64,000 nt of DNA from Polyodon spathula (Eukaryota; Chordata; Actinopteri; Acipenseriformes; Polyodontidae): positions 2,575,146 to 2,639,145 of the forward strand of contig NC_054559.1 of the NCBI RefSeq assembly GCF_017654505.1, given 5' to 3'. This document shows positions 46,301 through 55,848 of the stretch, one piece after another. Position 1 is the first letter of the stretch. Every line of letters starts with the position of its first letter. The notes under the pieces were generated by a model. That model did no database searches. It saw only the letters and a program-made list of their open reading frames with translations, and was not told the origin of the DNA. Position numbers and translations under genes: made by a program.

Positions 46301-48205
46301 AATGACAACCATTACCCTTTGAGGTCGTGTCCCCAGCTGACCTGTTTTCGAAAGAAAATGGCGATGTGCTACTGTGAGGACTTCCCTCTTCAACAGGAGG
46401 TGGGCGGGACTTCCCCCTCACAGCAGGGTCCTGATAGGGCAGATTTTGTATATTTGCTCAGAGATTGACGGTCAGAGAGGCTCTTCCCATTCGGTAATGG
46501 TTGTCATTCTCTTTTCAGGGAACCAAGGTTATGGTAATAACTTAAAGTTACTAACTGAGGCCTTATCAGAGTGAGCCAATATATATACACACACACACAC
46601 ACACACTCACTCTACCGGTCAAAAGTTTTAGAACACCCCCATTTTTCTAGTTTTTACTGAAATTTAAGCAGTTCAAACCCAGTGAATAACCTGAAATGGT
46701 ACAAAGGTAAGCGGTAAACTGCCAGAGGTTAAAAAAAAAAAGTTTAGGTTACCAAAAACGGAAAAATAATGTACATTTCAGAGTTATACAAAAAGGCCTT
46801 TTTCAGGGAACAAGTAATGGGTTAACAACTTACATCTGTTCTGCAGCCTTGAAAGTTGATGCTAACAATTCCTACAGGTGTCCCAACTTTTGTTGATTAC
46901 GTACAAACGCTTTGTCTGTATAAAAGCAGTGTTAGAACAGACTGTGTTACTACACCCTCTGAAGCATTATTTGGACAATATTATACTGCAGGAAGTAGTA
47001 TATTGCTATCATAATGGCAAGAAAAAGGCAATTAACAAAGGAAGACAGACAGACCATTATAACCCTTAAAAGTGTAGGTCTTTCCTTTAGAGAAATTGCA
47101 AAGAAAGCCAAGGTGTCAGTGAATACAGTTTCCTACACCTTCAGAAGGCACTTGGAAACTGGAGGAAACTGACAGGAAGAAGTCTGGCAGACCCAAAGCC
47201 ACAACAGAATCAGAAGACAAGTTTCTGAGAGTCAACAGCTTGTGTGATAGACGGCTCACAGGACAACAGCTTCAAGCACAGCTTAACACTGGTCGAAGTA
47301 AGCAAGTCTCAGTTTCAACTGTGAAGAGAAGACTTCGAGCTGCAGGTTTGACAGGTCGAGTGGCAGTAAGAAAGCCATTGCTAAGATGGCTAAATAAGAA
47401 AAAGAGGTTTGTCTGGGCCATGAAGCACTGCCAGTGGACTATTGAAGACTGGAAGAAGGTCTTATGGACCGATGAATCAAAATTTGAAATCTTTGGTTCA
47501 TCACGCAGGGTTTTTGTACACTGTCGAGTAGGCGAAAGGATGGTTCCTCGGTGTGTGACACCAACTGTCAAACATGGAGGAGGAAGCGTGATGGTCTGGG
47601 GCTCTTTTGCTGGATCCAGAGTCGGCAACTTGCACAGAGTGAGTGGCACCCTGAACCAAAACGGCTACCACAGCATTTTGCAGCGCCGTGCAATACCCTC
47701 TGGTATACGCCTAGTTGGGCGGCGTATACCAGGGGTTCATCCTACAGCAAGATAATGACCCAAAACATAACTCCAGGCTATGTCAGAACTACCTTAGAAG
47801 AAAAGAACAAGACAGTAGGCTTCAAATCATGAAATGGCCAGCACAGTCTCCAGACTTAAACCCCATCAAGCTGGTTTGGGATGAACTGGACAGAAGGGTG
47901 AAAGCAAAGCAACCTACAAGTGCAACACATTTGTGGGAACTTCTGCAACAGTGTTGGGAAGAACTTTCCGAACAAGATTTGATTTCCATTGTAGAAAGAA
48001 TGCCACGAGTGTATTCGGCTGTTATATGATTTCTTTTTTTATCTCCAATTGTTTATTTTTTCTATGCTTTAATTTCAGGGTACATTGAGACATTAAACTG
48101 CGTAAATTTCAATAAAAACTGGAAAAATTGAGGTGTTCTAAAACTTTTGACCGTGAGTGTGTGTGTGTACGTATATGTATATGTATATGTATATGTGTAT
48201 GTGTG

Positions 48206-48262
<57 letters not shown>

Positions 48263-51200
48263 CGCGAGAAGGCAGTGTGTAAGATAAGAACCTACGCAAC
48301 AATAGTCAGCGTGCTCACAAACAACCAATTTAGATCAATTTATGCCCGTGGTAAAATGACTTTGAGGACCACTGGTCTATATAATGGTAAACATGGAAGC
48401 CCATACCCCAGAGTAGAGTCCTGCGCAGGTCCGACTTTTACAACCCACTTCCAACCCGGACCCTCGACTACAGGATCCTACCTGAACCTGCAACCTGCTG
48501 CAACACCGTCTTCTTACCCGCGACCCGACCCTCTTTAATAAGACCTGCAACCTGACCCAAACCTGCAGGTGTTTGTCCTTTACCTACTGCCTGCGTCAAC
48601 TGACTTTTTAACGCTCTCACATTCACACACAGCTATCATCTACCATTCTCCACAGATTGAGTTTACACAACAGACTATACAGCATGGTAGCTTTCTCTAG
48701 TAGTCTGGACATATTTTAACATTGTAACATATTAACTACCTCTATACTATAAAATACTTGTCTATTCCTTTCGTGCTAACAGTTGAAAGGAAGCTACACC
48801 TGTGCTTTTGCAGAGATGATGTACCAGTTTTGTGGCTGTCGTTTACAAAAACATGGCAGGTTTTACAAGTAATGAATCTAGTCACATGTTCATTATCTTC
48901 ATTCCTTATGATTCCAAAAGAATTGTACACTTTTACCTCTCAAACTATTATCCAATGCACAATATAAACCCTGAGCTATCTTTTGTTTCACCTCGTTAAT
49001 ATAACCAAGCCGACCTGATAAAAAGATCTTGCGACGTATCAAACAACCGAGAACAAAACTGTTTAGTCCGCTGACCCCCCCCTAATCGCCTCCTGCTTTA
49101 GTGCAGGAAATACAGGTACATTTACGTTCTAATACGTTGCATGTGAAAGGGTTACAGACAAGTACGCTGAAAGGACAGAAAATGTTTTTGGCGATTCAAA
49201 TTCAAATCCGACCCACACCCGAACATTCCAAAATGAACCCTACTCGCTTTTGCAGGTCACCCGCGGGTCCTCAACCTGATGCAGGACTCTACCCCGGAGA
49301 TGAGCTACCACCTTGGCCATCAATTGGTGAACACCAAGGGGGCTGTGGAGATCCCTAAAGGAAGCACTGTGAACTGGTTTGGACAGATTAAAGTAGGCAT
49401 CCTTCAGGTCTATAGAAACTGAACTGCTTTGATGATGGTGGCCAGTGATACCATCTGGAACCATTCTGAAAGAATGGATCTGTTCAGACCTCAGGTTTAG
49501 AATGGTTTGAACTTCCTGTTTCTTTTCTGAATTAGTAAATACCAGGTGTAGTGGCCATGCCTTTGAAAAGATGAGGGGACCCATTCTATGGCGAAGGAGC
49601 ATGTATTTCATCGCCTCTTGTAGAATGACCCCCTGCAGGGGTAGACCAGTCCAACAGTGTCCAGATGATGCCTGCAGATGGTGACTGAAACTGGAATGGT
49701 ATTTTGTAGTTGTACTGTATGAGCCCCAGGACCCAGGTATCTGACATTATCTTCTGCAGCATGCTAGAAAATGAGAAACCCTTCTCCCTAATGATGGCCT
49801 GTCTTGCATCATTCATATATGACAGGGAATCCTTAAGATCAGTGTCGAATAGGAGTTCCCCCATAAAGGATAACTCCAGTATTTTTGATTGTGTATCTAG
49901 GGTAAAAGAACATATCTTCATCTGAATACACTGCCTCAGAGATAACATTTGCCACAGCTCTACCATTGGTGTCAATGCTATCGCATGCAGCCTGCAGTTG
50001 GATATTTTAAGCATTATTGCTCTCTTCTGCAAGCTGCATAGCCAGTTCTATGTTCTCAGGAGTACATGTCTGCAGGAAAGCAGGAGCTGGCTCCACAGCT
50101 TGTGCTGTTATTTTTCAGTATATACCTGATAGATGCTGATGTGCATGCTGCACGTGACAGAGTCCTTCTTCAGAAATGTATCAATCTTCTTATCTGCCCG
50201 ATCCAATATGGAGGACATGTAGGACGCACCCGCAGCTGGTGTGGCCATGATGGTATCCATCTTGGGTTTTTTAAAAAGATGATCCCTGTGGCCTGCTGGC
50301 ATCCTGTAGAATGTATCTATCCTGGGGAGATGTGGCGTAGAGAAAGCACATTTTCCCCCATATAGCCCAGAAGGGTTAAGGTTCAGGTCTGGGTATTAAC
50401 AATGAGAGAGAATGAAATCCTTCTCGGACCAGCATCTGCACTTGTGTATAAAGGTGAAGGACCTTCTACGCTCCCTGAAGCGTCATCATATTGCAGTAGA
50501 CTCAATGACATCATCATTAGTAGTATTGCTCCTGTGCACTCAAGGGTGTTTCTGTACCATAAACTGCCACAGGGGCTACAGTGTGGAGGCAGAGCCTGTT
50601 CTGAGTCCTCAAACTCAGACACTGAAAGAACAGGCTGGAATTTCTGGAAGCTGAGCCTGTTCTTTCAAACTCAGACACTAAAGCCTAAAAAAAACAAATA
50701 AAAACAAATAAGTATGCAAGCATCTATACTAAGTCTGTACCCAAGCACAAGCAGCAGAAATTTGGACAATGATACTGAAATGCCATGGGATTTTATGAAA
50801 GAGGGACACTGACTTGGTTGCCAAAAAGGATTGTATCACAATGTTCTCTGGTTAAAAGATCAATTTGTTACTCCTGACCCAAGCAACACAGGAGACCAGG
50901 AGTTCGCTTTATGTGTGGAGTTCATCATACAAGGTAAGAAACCATATTATTTAGTGTGGTTTACTTGTATTATTACCTAACTTTTACTCTGAATTTACTC
51001 TTTTTTTGTAGTGGCAATTAAGATGACACAGGTGTTTCCTGTAGAATATAAGATTTGTCAGTTTTGCTTATGTAATCCTGGTTATTCAAAGGAAGTCCTC
51101 CATTAGCACTTGTGTGCTTTTTCATTCTGAAAACCCATTTTATTGGTTCATTGAATAAACATGGTGCTTTAACACCAGAATTGAACTGTCTGCATCATAT

Positions 51201-54200
51201 CCTGCTCCAGAATTACAAACAACAATAAACAAGCAGCTGACCTCTCCCACGTCTGCCAGCGAGCGCGAGACAAAGGAGTCGCGGGAGCTCCCGTCCAGCA
51301 GGCTGGGGCCCAGCAGAGCGGTCCCACTGGAGTGTCCCGAAGAGGCCAACAGCGCCTTGCGACCTTTATCAGGAGAGATCAGGCTTGCTGGACAGGGGAG
51401 ACAATGGGAGTTGCCCACATTATTTAATGGTAATAATTGGTTTCAAGTTAACAATAGCAGTATACTGCTTATTAAAAAAAAAAAGTATATATATATATAT
51501 TAAATGCAGTAAGATGAGAGGACAGAGTTGAGTTGGGAATTAAGTCGAGGGAAGGAGTCACAGTGGTGAGGGCATGGAATGGATTACCTAGTCACTTTGC
51601 TGACGAATCACTGAGATCCTTTAACCCTTTGCAGTCCTATGTCGGACCCTGTCCGACATCATCAAAAATACGTAAAGCACAGGTCTTTAGTCATTTTTTC
51701 TCCAGAAAAAGCTGAGAAAACCTTTCAATGGCCAAGTGAGACTGAAAGGAACCGAATGAAACCGAAAAAAGGGCGTATCTCATAGCCCCATACATTACAG
51801 AGATAACACGGACATAGCAAAGGAAATAGATCCTTTAATGGAATTGGTACCTAGTCACTTTGCTGACCAATCACTGAGATCCTTTAATGGAATGGGTTAC
51901 CTAGTTACGTTCTTTGTGAATCGCTGGGATCCATTCCCTTTGCAGATGGTCATTAGAGTTGCAGTCGAATTAGATCAATTATATAACTCCATACAACAAG
52001 TGTGTTATTTTATTTTTTTCAAATTGGCATAAAAGCCAGTCAGATTTCAGACAAATCAACCAAAACCAGCGAGGTGGGTCTATAAAACACTGAGCTATTT
52101 TATATAGCAAAATGTATTTTTTAGTTTTCTGTCGGGAGATTTGACAATCAAATGTACCAAGTTTACCTGAAATCACACTAAACCCCACAATGTTTAGAAA
52201 ACCCAAACAGAAATTAAATCAATATTTACTGTAGTACAATACCCATAAGAGAAACTTCAGGGATAACTCCCCAGTCAAAATGCATTTCACCAAAGCCACA
52301 AACTAATAGAGATAATATATTTTTATGCAGTGCAGCATTTCAGTAGCTATGGTATCGACTGGGGTATACTGTGGATTCAAAAGCACAAAAATTACTGGAG
52401 AGCAGACTAAATCTTGCTGCATAACCATGTAATTTCAAATTTAAAAACATGATATCTGGTACTAGACTAGATTAAAGAAATCTGTTTGCAAGCCTTCCTT
52501 TTATAATGTCTTGCCCTTCCTTGGTCACTTGGAAGGTGAAATTGTCCCCACCCATTCAATGGTTTCTTACCCATCAATAACTAACTGCTCCCACCTATTG
52601 ACTACTTTCAGCCAGTAACATGACCTAGAAGACACTGCTGGGGTGAAATAACTAAGGAAGTGAAAAGGTAACAGACTTCCTGGTAGGCATGGCAAGTCAA
52701 CTGCCAACTTTCTTTAACCTAGTCTAGTACCAGATGTGTTTTAAAATTAAAAAGCATGTTTATAAATAAATGTCTTTACAACAACTACACATCTGAGACC
52801 CATGTAGTCAAGTGCAAATGGGGTAAGATTGAAATGGAGAGGTCCTGGGCTCCTGTACTTACACAGCAAGCAGCCCAGAGAGGAGTCGCTGGAGTCACTG
52901 GGGTACCACTGGGGGTCGTGGGTGGGGGAGGCGATCCAGCTCCTCTGGGGGCTGTTGGAGGGAGAGGGCATGCTCTTGGAGCTATCATTGCCATTTAGTT
53001 TAGCTGGAGACAAAGAGGAGCCACCACCTGGGGGGGGGAATAAACACTAGTCATTTACAAATGAGGAGGAGGCCATTCAGCACATCTAAGCTCATCCGGT
53101 TCCTAGCAACAGATTGCTATCAAAACTTTTTCAAGTTGGGTCTATAGAATCACAGTGATTCTGCCTCAACAATACCACAGCTCTGTGAGAGTCTTCTATC
53201 CTTTGTCCTAAGTCTCCGCTTCCAGCTGTATGTGATCCTGCTTTCTGTGCTGCGTGTAAAGTGTTAGCTAAAGAACTACTTTTTTCCAGGCTAAACTGGT
53301 TTTGTTCTTTCAGCCTGTCTTCAGAGCTCATTTTTACACCCTGGGATTAGTCTGGTTGCTCTTCATTGGACTCACTGCAGGGCCACAATGTCTCTTTGGT
53401 GCTGTGGTGACCAGAACTGAACACAGTATTCACGGTGCAGTCTGACCAGTGCACAGTACAACTTCATCATGTAATGTTAAAGCTACATACCCAAGCATTC
53501 TACTTGCCTTCTGATTGCTTAACCCTTTGCGGTCCTAAGTCAGACCAGGTCTGACATTACAATTTTTCCTTTCCAGACAATGTCGGACAGGAAAAAGACA
53601 TACAGCACAGGTCTCTAGTCGTTTTTTTTTTCTCTGGAATAAGCCGAGAAAACCTTTCAATCGCCGAGTGAGACCGATAGGAGCCGAATGAAGCCGTAAA
53701 AAAAAGGGTGTATCTGATAGCCCCGTGCACCACAGAGATAACACGGACATAAACAAAGGAGATAGCTGCTTCTGCATCCGGCACTCAAAGAATATCATGT
53801 GTGTAAAAAAAGAAAAAACAGCATGTATGAAAATAAACTGGACCTGTCACTTGAACAAAACTGGAAACAGGAAAACTGAATTTAGTTTTGTAATCATTAG
53901 AAGATCAAATATTCTGTCTAAAGGGCTACATTGCCTTATAAAAGAGAAATTAAAAGTTTCGGATCGCTCAACAGCAAAAACGAAACACATTATTATAGTT
54001 CAACTAAATCCAAGTGAAAAATACCAGTAAAGAACCAAACTATCTTCAACAGAAGTAAAGTGACCATGATAATATTGCTAAGGTAAGAGAATGCTTTTCT
54101 CCTTAAAAAAAAGTGCTAAACTAGGTTTTTAAATCTATGTACCTCTTATTAGTATCCTTACAAAAGATTCCCATAGTAAAATCATGATGTAACAATGTAA

Positions 54201-54854
54201 TAAAGCATAGTGAAAGCATAGGTAAGCATTGTAAAGCATACATTCAGAAACATGGTAAATGACAAAAACAAGGAAAACAAACTATGAAATAGTAAAAGAA
54301 ACTAACTAAATTCAATGACAAATGATTAGACTAGAAGCCATTCTCGATGCCTTCTTGTCCACCCCAAACTGATCAAGTATGAAGGACATTTTAATGGCCA
54401 CAATTTAGAACTGCTCTGTGTTTAATAGCTATAGCTATACAATGGTGGTACATGCCTGGAATAGCCATGGGGAAAGCTGCACAATCACTTCTGTAAAGGA
54501 CAAAATGACGATCTTATTATGCTGAAGATCTTTGCTTGTATTTTATACTTTGATTTGAAAAAGTTTCAAGAGGTACTGCACATGCTGTAGCTCAGTTCAA
54601 GTCCCATGACCTTGGTGACTTGGGTATTGATGGAGAGGTCTGGCTGCCATTGGTTTTGACTCACCATACTGTGCAGAGTTAATGACCAGCTCAATGATGG
54701 AGTCGCTGATGTGTGTGGCCGGCTCTCCCTGTAACAGCACATCCTCTGGGGGTCCTGGCAAGGAGATATCCAGCAGTGACGAGACGTTGGGAGGAGAAAG
54801 GAGAGAGCTGGGCACCTCGGATGAAGAGGTGGACAGCCCATTATGCAGTGTGGA
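40102..54854 (-). CDS. CRAMP1: CRAMP1 (cramped-like), last four coding exons
   Basis: CRAMP1 is the vertebrate homologue of Drosophila cramped, a nuclear chromatin-associated regulator with a SANT-type domain. Only the C-terminal part is here. Four minus-strand exons have splice signals: 54854-54665, 53027-52863, 51387-51242 and 40371-40102 (stop). Exon phases agree throughout (0, 1, 1, 0). Recognised stretches include LLDISLPGPPEDVLLQGEPA, WIASPTHDPQWYPSDSSDSS, LLGPSLLDGSSRDSFVSRSL and NSVDYIARFNDLAQELS. Identification rests on memory of the vertebrate protein. Upstream exons lie beyond the window. Intron lengths are 1637, 1475 and 10870 bases. Confidence 0.9.
40372..40822. other. CRAMP1 intron, no further feature
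   Basis: No repeat or exon recognised between the last exon and the piggyBac-like element. Confidence 0.5.
40827..41200 (+). mobile_element. piggyBac-like MITE, copy 1 (both ends)
   Basis: TTAA flanks both sides (40823-40826 and 41201-41204). The left end is TCCTTTGCGGTCC and the reversed right end CCCTTATTGGTCT, short imperfect inverted repeats. TTAA target sites with CCCTTT-type tips fit piggyBac-group elements. It is 374 bases and has no coding sequence. Two partial relatives lie at 51625 and 53523. Confidence 0.6.
41205..42118 (-). mobile_element. DIRS-A retrotransposon, downstream part (RT end, RNase H)
   Basis: On the minus strand, starting at 42118, the frame reads IDDWLVQAPSREKALEYRD then LCLFQDLGLLVNKEKRSLAP, the catalytic box and thumb of a DIRS-type reverse transcriptase. 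Farther left (41400-41270) another frame gives VTCLPGLDNSIADLLSKEMV and WWTRPEVLSK, the RNase H end typical of DIRS elements. Stops and frameshifts lie between. The tyrosine recombinase expected after it is absent. Confidence 0.75.
42430..43640 (+). pseudogene. DIRS-B gag-like ORF, frameshifted
   Basis: The first part encodes CDRCSAKLPRQNEHQSCARC and LGPEHVAKA, a cysteine/histidine cluster found at the start of DIRS gag proteins. Serine/proline-rich stretches follow in other frames (42926-43354 and 43373-43642), so at least two frame changes are present. A run of ten C at 42722-42731 is one possible site. Confidence 0.7.
43910..44840 (+). pseudogene. DIRS-B reverse transcriptase, two stops and an altered catalytic box
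   Basis: The frame encodes GFYTRYFLVPKKDAGFRPIM and DLRVLN, then a TAG at 44114-44116, then WFTSIDLQDA followed by TAA where tyrosine is usual, then LPFGLSLAPHNFAKCM and LNYLDNWLVCAHSKS. The usual YLDDW box reads YLDNW, so one catalytic aspartate is replaced by asparagine. RNase H sequence is expected after 44700 but is badly broken. Confidence 0.85.
45150..46140 (+). pseudogene. DIRS-B tyrosine recombinase, broken
   Basis: DIRS elements integrate with a tyrosine recombinase instead of a DDE integrase. Pieces in several frames show the N-terminal SAM-like part (LFDAGKSASTLKVYLAAISV), the arginine region (SVRRVSELHALSIDDTWLSL), then AHSTRGQATSWAF with the H-x-x-R pair and FVRFYHLDV with the likely catalytic tyrosine. 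Frameshifts and stops separate them. Confidence 0.75.
46588..48167 (+). mobile_element. Tc1-like transposon with CA-rich inverted ends
   Basis: TA at 46586-46587 and 48168-48169 flanks inverted ends made of (CA)n followed by CTCAC and GGTCAAAAGTTTTAGAACAC. The remainder is a transposase gene. The CA tracts at both tips are part of the inverted repeats or were extended by slippage. It is nested in hAT-1, to the right of DIRS-B. Confidence 0.85.
47014..48029 (+). pseudogene. Tc1-like transposase, frameshifted, third catalytic residue changed
   Basis: ATG at 47014 begins MARKRQLTKEDRQTIITLKS and the helix FREIAKKAKVSVNTV. A frameshift near 47165 is followed by a long open part with VKRRLRAAGLTGRVAVRKP and the first catalytic Asp in LWTDESKFE. 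A short templated insertion at 47722-47732 shifts the frame again. The second Asp is in FILQQDNDPKH. The third acidic residue is replaced: SPDLNPIKLVWDEL has Lys where Glu is expected. The spacing from the second Asp to this position is 38 residues by my count. Confidence 0.85.
48172..48254. repeat. (GTATAT)n/(TA)n microsatellite
   Basis: GTATAT units grade into pure TA. It lies between the Tc1 right end and the hAT-1 right end. Confidence 0.95.
48383..48405 (-). mobile_element. DIRS-A sliver between the two hAT insertions
   Basis: On the minus strand this reads the bases just before the catalytic IDDW codons of DIRS-A (TTCCATGTTTACCATTATAT spans the edge). Joined to 42118 it gives YHYIDDWLV, and joined to 49300 it continues VVAHLRG in frame. 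It is the piece of host element left between two nearby insertions. Confidence 0.7.
48414..49291. mobile_element. hAT-2 non-autonomous element (878 bp)
   Basis: The left tip TAGAGTCCTGC at 48414 and its reverse GCAGGACTCTA ending at 49291 form inverted ends. CCCCAGAG (48406-48413) and CCCCGGAG (49292-49299) are 8-bp target duplications with one difference. No transposase is seen. It lies in the DIRS-A reverse transcriptase, 31 bases from the hAT-1 site when insertions are removed. Confidence 0.75.
49300..50640 (-). mobile_element. DIRS-A retrotransposon, upstream part (gag and RT start)
   Basis: The minus strand gives SIDLKDAYFNLSKPVH (RT block with the first catalytic Asp) near 49410, preceded by a diverged RT N-terminus (WSTPAGG, ILQEAMKY region). 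Farther upstream are gag-like frames at 50032-49586 and 50302-50108. Several frameshifts occur. The 5' end is not defined; coding-like sequence fades by about 50640. Confidence 0.6.
50641..51241. other. CRAMP1 intron, no further feature
   Basis: No recognised repeat or exon up to CRAMP1 exon c. Confidence 0.5.
51242..51387 (-). CDS. CRAMP1: CRAMP1 exon c (second from last)
   Basis: The acceptor CTCCCCTGTCCAG leads into SLISPDKGRKALLASSGHSS and ends SRSLADVGE. The donor is GAGAG|GTCAGC, weaker than the others. Length is 146 bases; it leaves phase 0, matching the last exon. Confidence 0.88.
51481..51980 (+). mobile_element. Old LINE 3' piece interrupted by piggyBac-like copy 2
   Basis: VVRAWNGLPSHFADESLRSF near 51565 is the W-N-x-L-P then S-L-x-S-F signature at the RT C-terminus of CR1/L2-like LINEs. 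After the inserted element, the segment GATCCTTTAATGGAAT with TAGTCACTTTGCTGA occurs twice more in tandem near 51830-51910. Confidence 0.5.
51625..51829 (+). mobile_element. piggyBac-like MITE, copy 2 (left end)
   Basis: TTAA at 51621-51624 is followed by CCCTTTGCAGTCC and by the same internal order as copy 3 (TCGGACC, CACAGGTCTTTAGTC, AAACCTTTCAA, AGATAACACGGACATA). No right tip was found; it ends against LINE sequence at a TTTAA. Confidence 0.6.
51981..52509. other. CRAMP1 intron, no further feature
   Basis: AT-rich, without a supported repeat or exon. Confidence 0.45.
52510..52755 (+). repeat. Dispersed repeat, copy 2
   Basis: Counterpart of 39605-39815. Contains GGTGAAATTGTCCCCACC and ACATGACCTAGAAG, ending in AGTACCAGATGTGTTTTAAA. 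Confidence 0.55.
52863..53027 (-). CDS. CRAMP1: CRAMP1 exon b (third from last)
   Basis: The acceptor is a run of nine C then AG. The exon encodes GGGSSLSPAKLNGNDSSKSM and PSPSNSPQRSWIASPTHDPQ, rich in serine and proline and probably disordered. The donor is GCTGT|GTAAGTA. Length is 165 bases with phase 1 at both ends. Confidence 0.9.
53045..53518 (-). mobile_element. Old CR1/L2-like LINE 3' end
   Basis: The left edge AATGAGGAGGAGGCCATTCA parallels the 3' end of the young family. The minus strand encodes SSEDRLKEQNQFSLE, a diverged form of the ADRLKELNLFSLEQ segment. GGTGACCAGAACTGAACACA also matches the family in position. Divergence is much higher than among copies A-G. Confidence 0.6.
53523..53845 (+). 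mobile_element. piggyBac-like MITE, copy 3 (left end)
   Basis: TTAA at 53519-53522 is followed by CCCTTTGCGGTCC. The interior matches copy 2 (AGATAACACGGACATA) and then copy 1 (GAAAATAAACTGGAC). It stands directly against the 5' edge of the old LINE fragment. The right tip is missing. Confidence 0.6.
53846..54664. other. CRAMP1 intron, no further feature
   Basis: AT-rich sequence with short A-runs and no supported exon or repeat. Confidence 0.45.
54665..54854 (-). CDS. CRAMP1: CRAMP1 exon a (fourth from last)
   Basis: The acceptor TTTTGTGTTTCAG precedes STLHNGLSTSSSEVPSSLLS. The exon ends NSAQYG with donor TATG|GTGAGT. Length is 190 bases, entering in phase 0 and leaving one base, which the next exon completes as glycine. 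Confidence 0.9.
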
Positions 54855-55250
54855 CTGAAACACAAAACATAACCAATCACTACAACGCCAAGAAAAGGGT
54901 TTAGTTTACTGCCAATAAACATTTCGAAAATCCATAAATGACACAGCCTGTCAGCTGTTAGTTTTTGTTTATGCTTTAGGATGCAATCGCAAACTGGCTC
55001 ATGCCAGCTGTTACTTTTCAGTTCATGTGTTACATTGCAATCACAAACTGACTCGATGGCATTCTGGTTCTAAACATCTCAGGTTCACGTGTGGAGTGTA
55101 AATAACGTTGCTTGTTTAATGTGATAAATAATTTTTTTCATTCTTTCTGGAACAGGTGATGGTATAGGAAAAAGGCATGCAGAGTTCAAAGTTATTGTTT
55201 CAAATGATATATAACCAACCTTCGATACGATCATTCATGAATGAATGAAT

Positions 55251-55255
55251 GAATG

Positions 55256-55350
<95 letters not shown>
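55251..55350. repeat. (TA)n microsatellite with GAAT and GT flank
   Basis: Four GAAT units and (GT)n lead into about 80 bases of TA repeats. Confidence 0.95.
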
Positions 55351-55353
<3 letters not shown>

Positions 55354-55848
55354 TTCCATTACAGCATGACAACCGTCTGGATTGAGCTAAGTAGGGTACA
55401 TCTCTGGGGTCTTCAAGTGGGCACCTTCCGTCCTCGGTGTTTCGTCGACTAGCCCACGACAGCGAGTGGGAGAAGTACAGGCGTGGAAAAGTACAGAGCA
55501 GTTTAGAAGCAGAAAGGAGAAATTGCATCTTGAATTGCTTTAATCAGAAAACAGAGGACATTGGGGAAACACAGCAGCAGCTCAAAGTCAAACAGCCGTG
55601 TGTGTTTTTCTGAAAACAAACAAGCTGAAACTCGGAGCAGCTGATTCAAATTCAGCGCCGTTCTGAGACATGGGCGAGGGGAGGAGCCAACAGCACAGCA
55701 GAACAACGCAGTTAAACAAGGCAGTCTTCCCAGCGACAGCGAGTGGGAGAAGTACAGCGTGGAAAAGTACAGAGCAGTTTCGAAGCAGTTTGAAAGCAGG
55801 TTGACGGCTGCAGAAGAAACTAAACTTCAAAAAAAAAAAACCCTCAAC

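Larger units (their letters stand above)
42430..46545 (+). mobile_element. DIRS-B retrotransposon, nearly complete but broken
   Basis: The plus strand has gag, reverse transcriptase/RNase H and a tyrosine recombinase in the order of DIRS elements, followed by complementary terminal sequences. The arm around 46271-46317 (ACCATAACCATGGTTCCCTG) recurs inverted at 46490-46543. The left inverted terminal repeat was not found, so the 5' end is probably truncated. Confidence 0.85.
42119..48374. mobile_element. hAT-1 element carrying nested DIRS-B and Tc1
   Basis: The left tip is CAATGGTCC at 42119 and the reversed right tip CAGTGGTCC ending at 48374. The 8-bp sequence GTCTATAT stands on both sides (42111-42118 and 48375-48382), the duplication length of hAT transposons. 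Without the nested DIRS-B and Tc1 the element is only about 0.6 kb, so it was non-autonomous. It sits inside the reverse transcriptase box of DIRS-A. Confidence 0.75.

Noticed and set aside
55249..55528. Open frames of repeated Tyr-Ile
   Set aside because: They are translations of a TA microsatellite.
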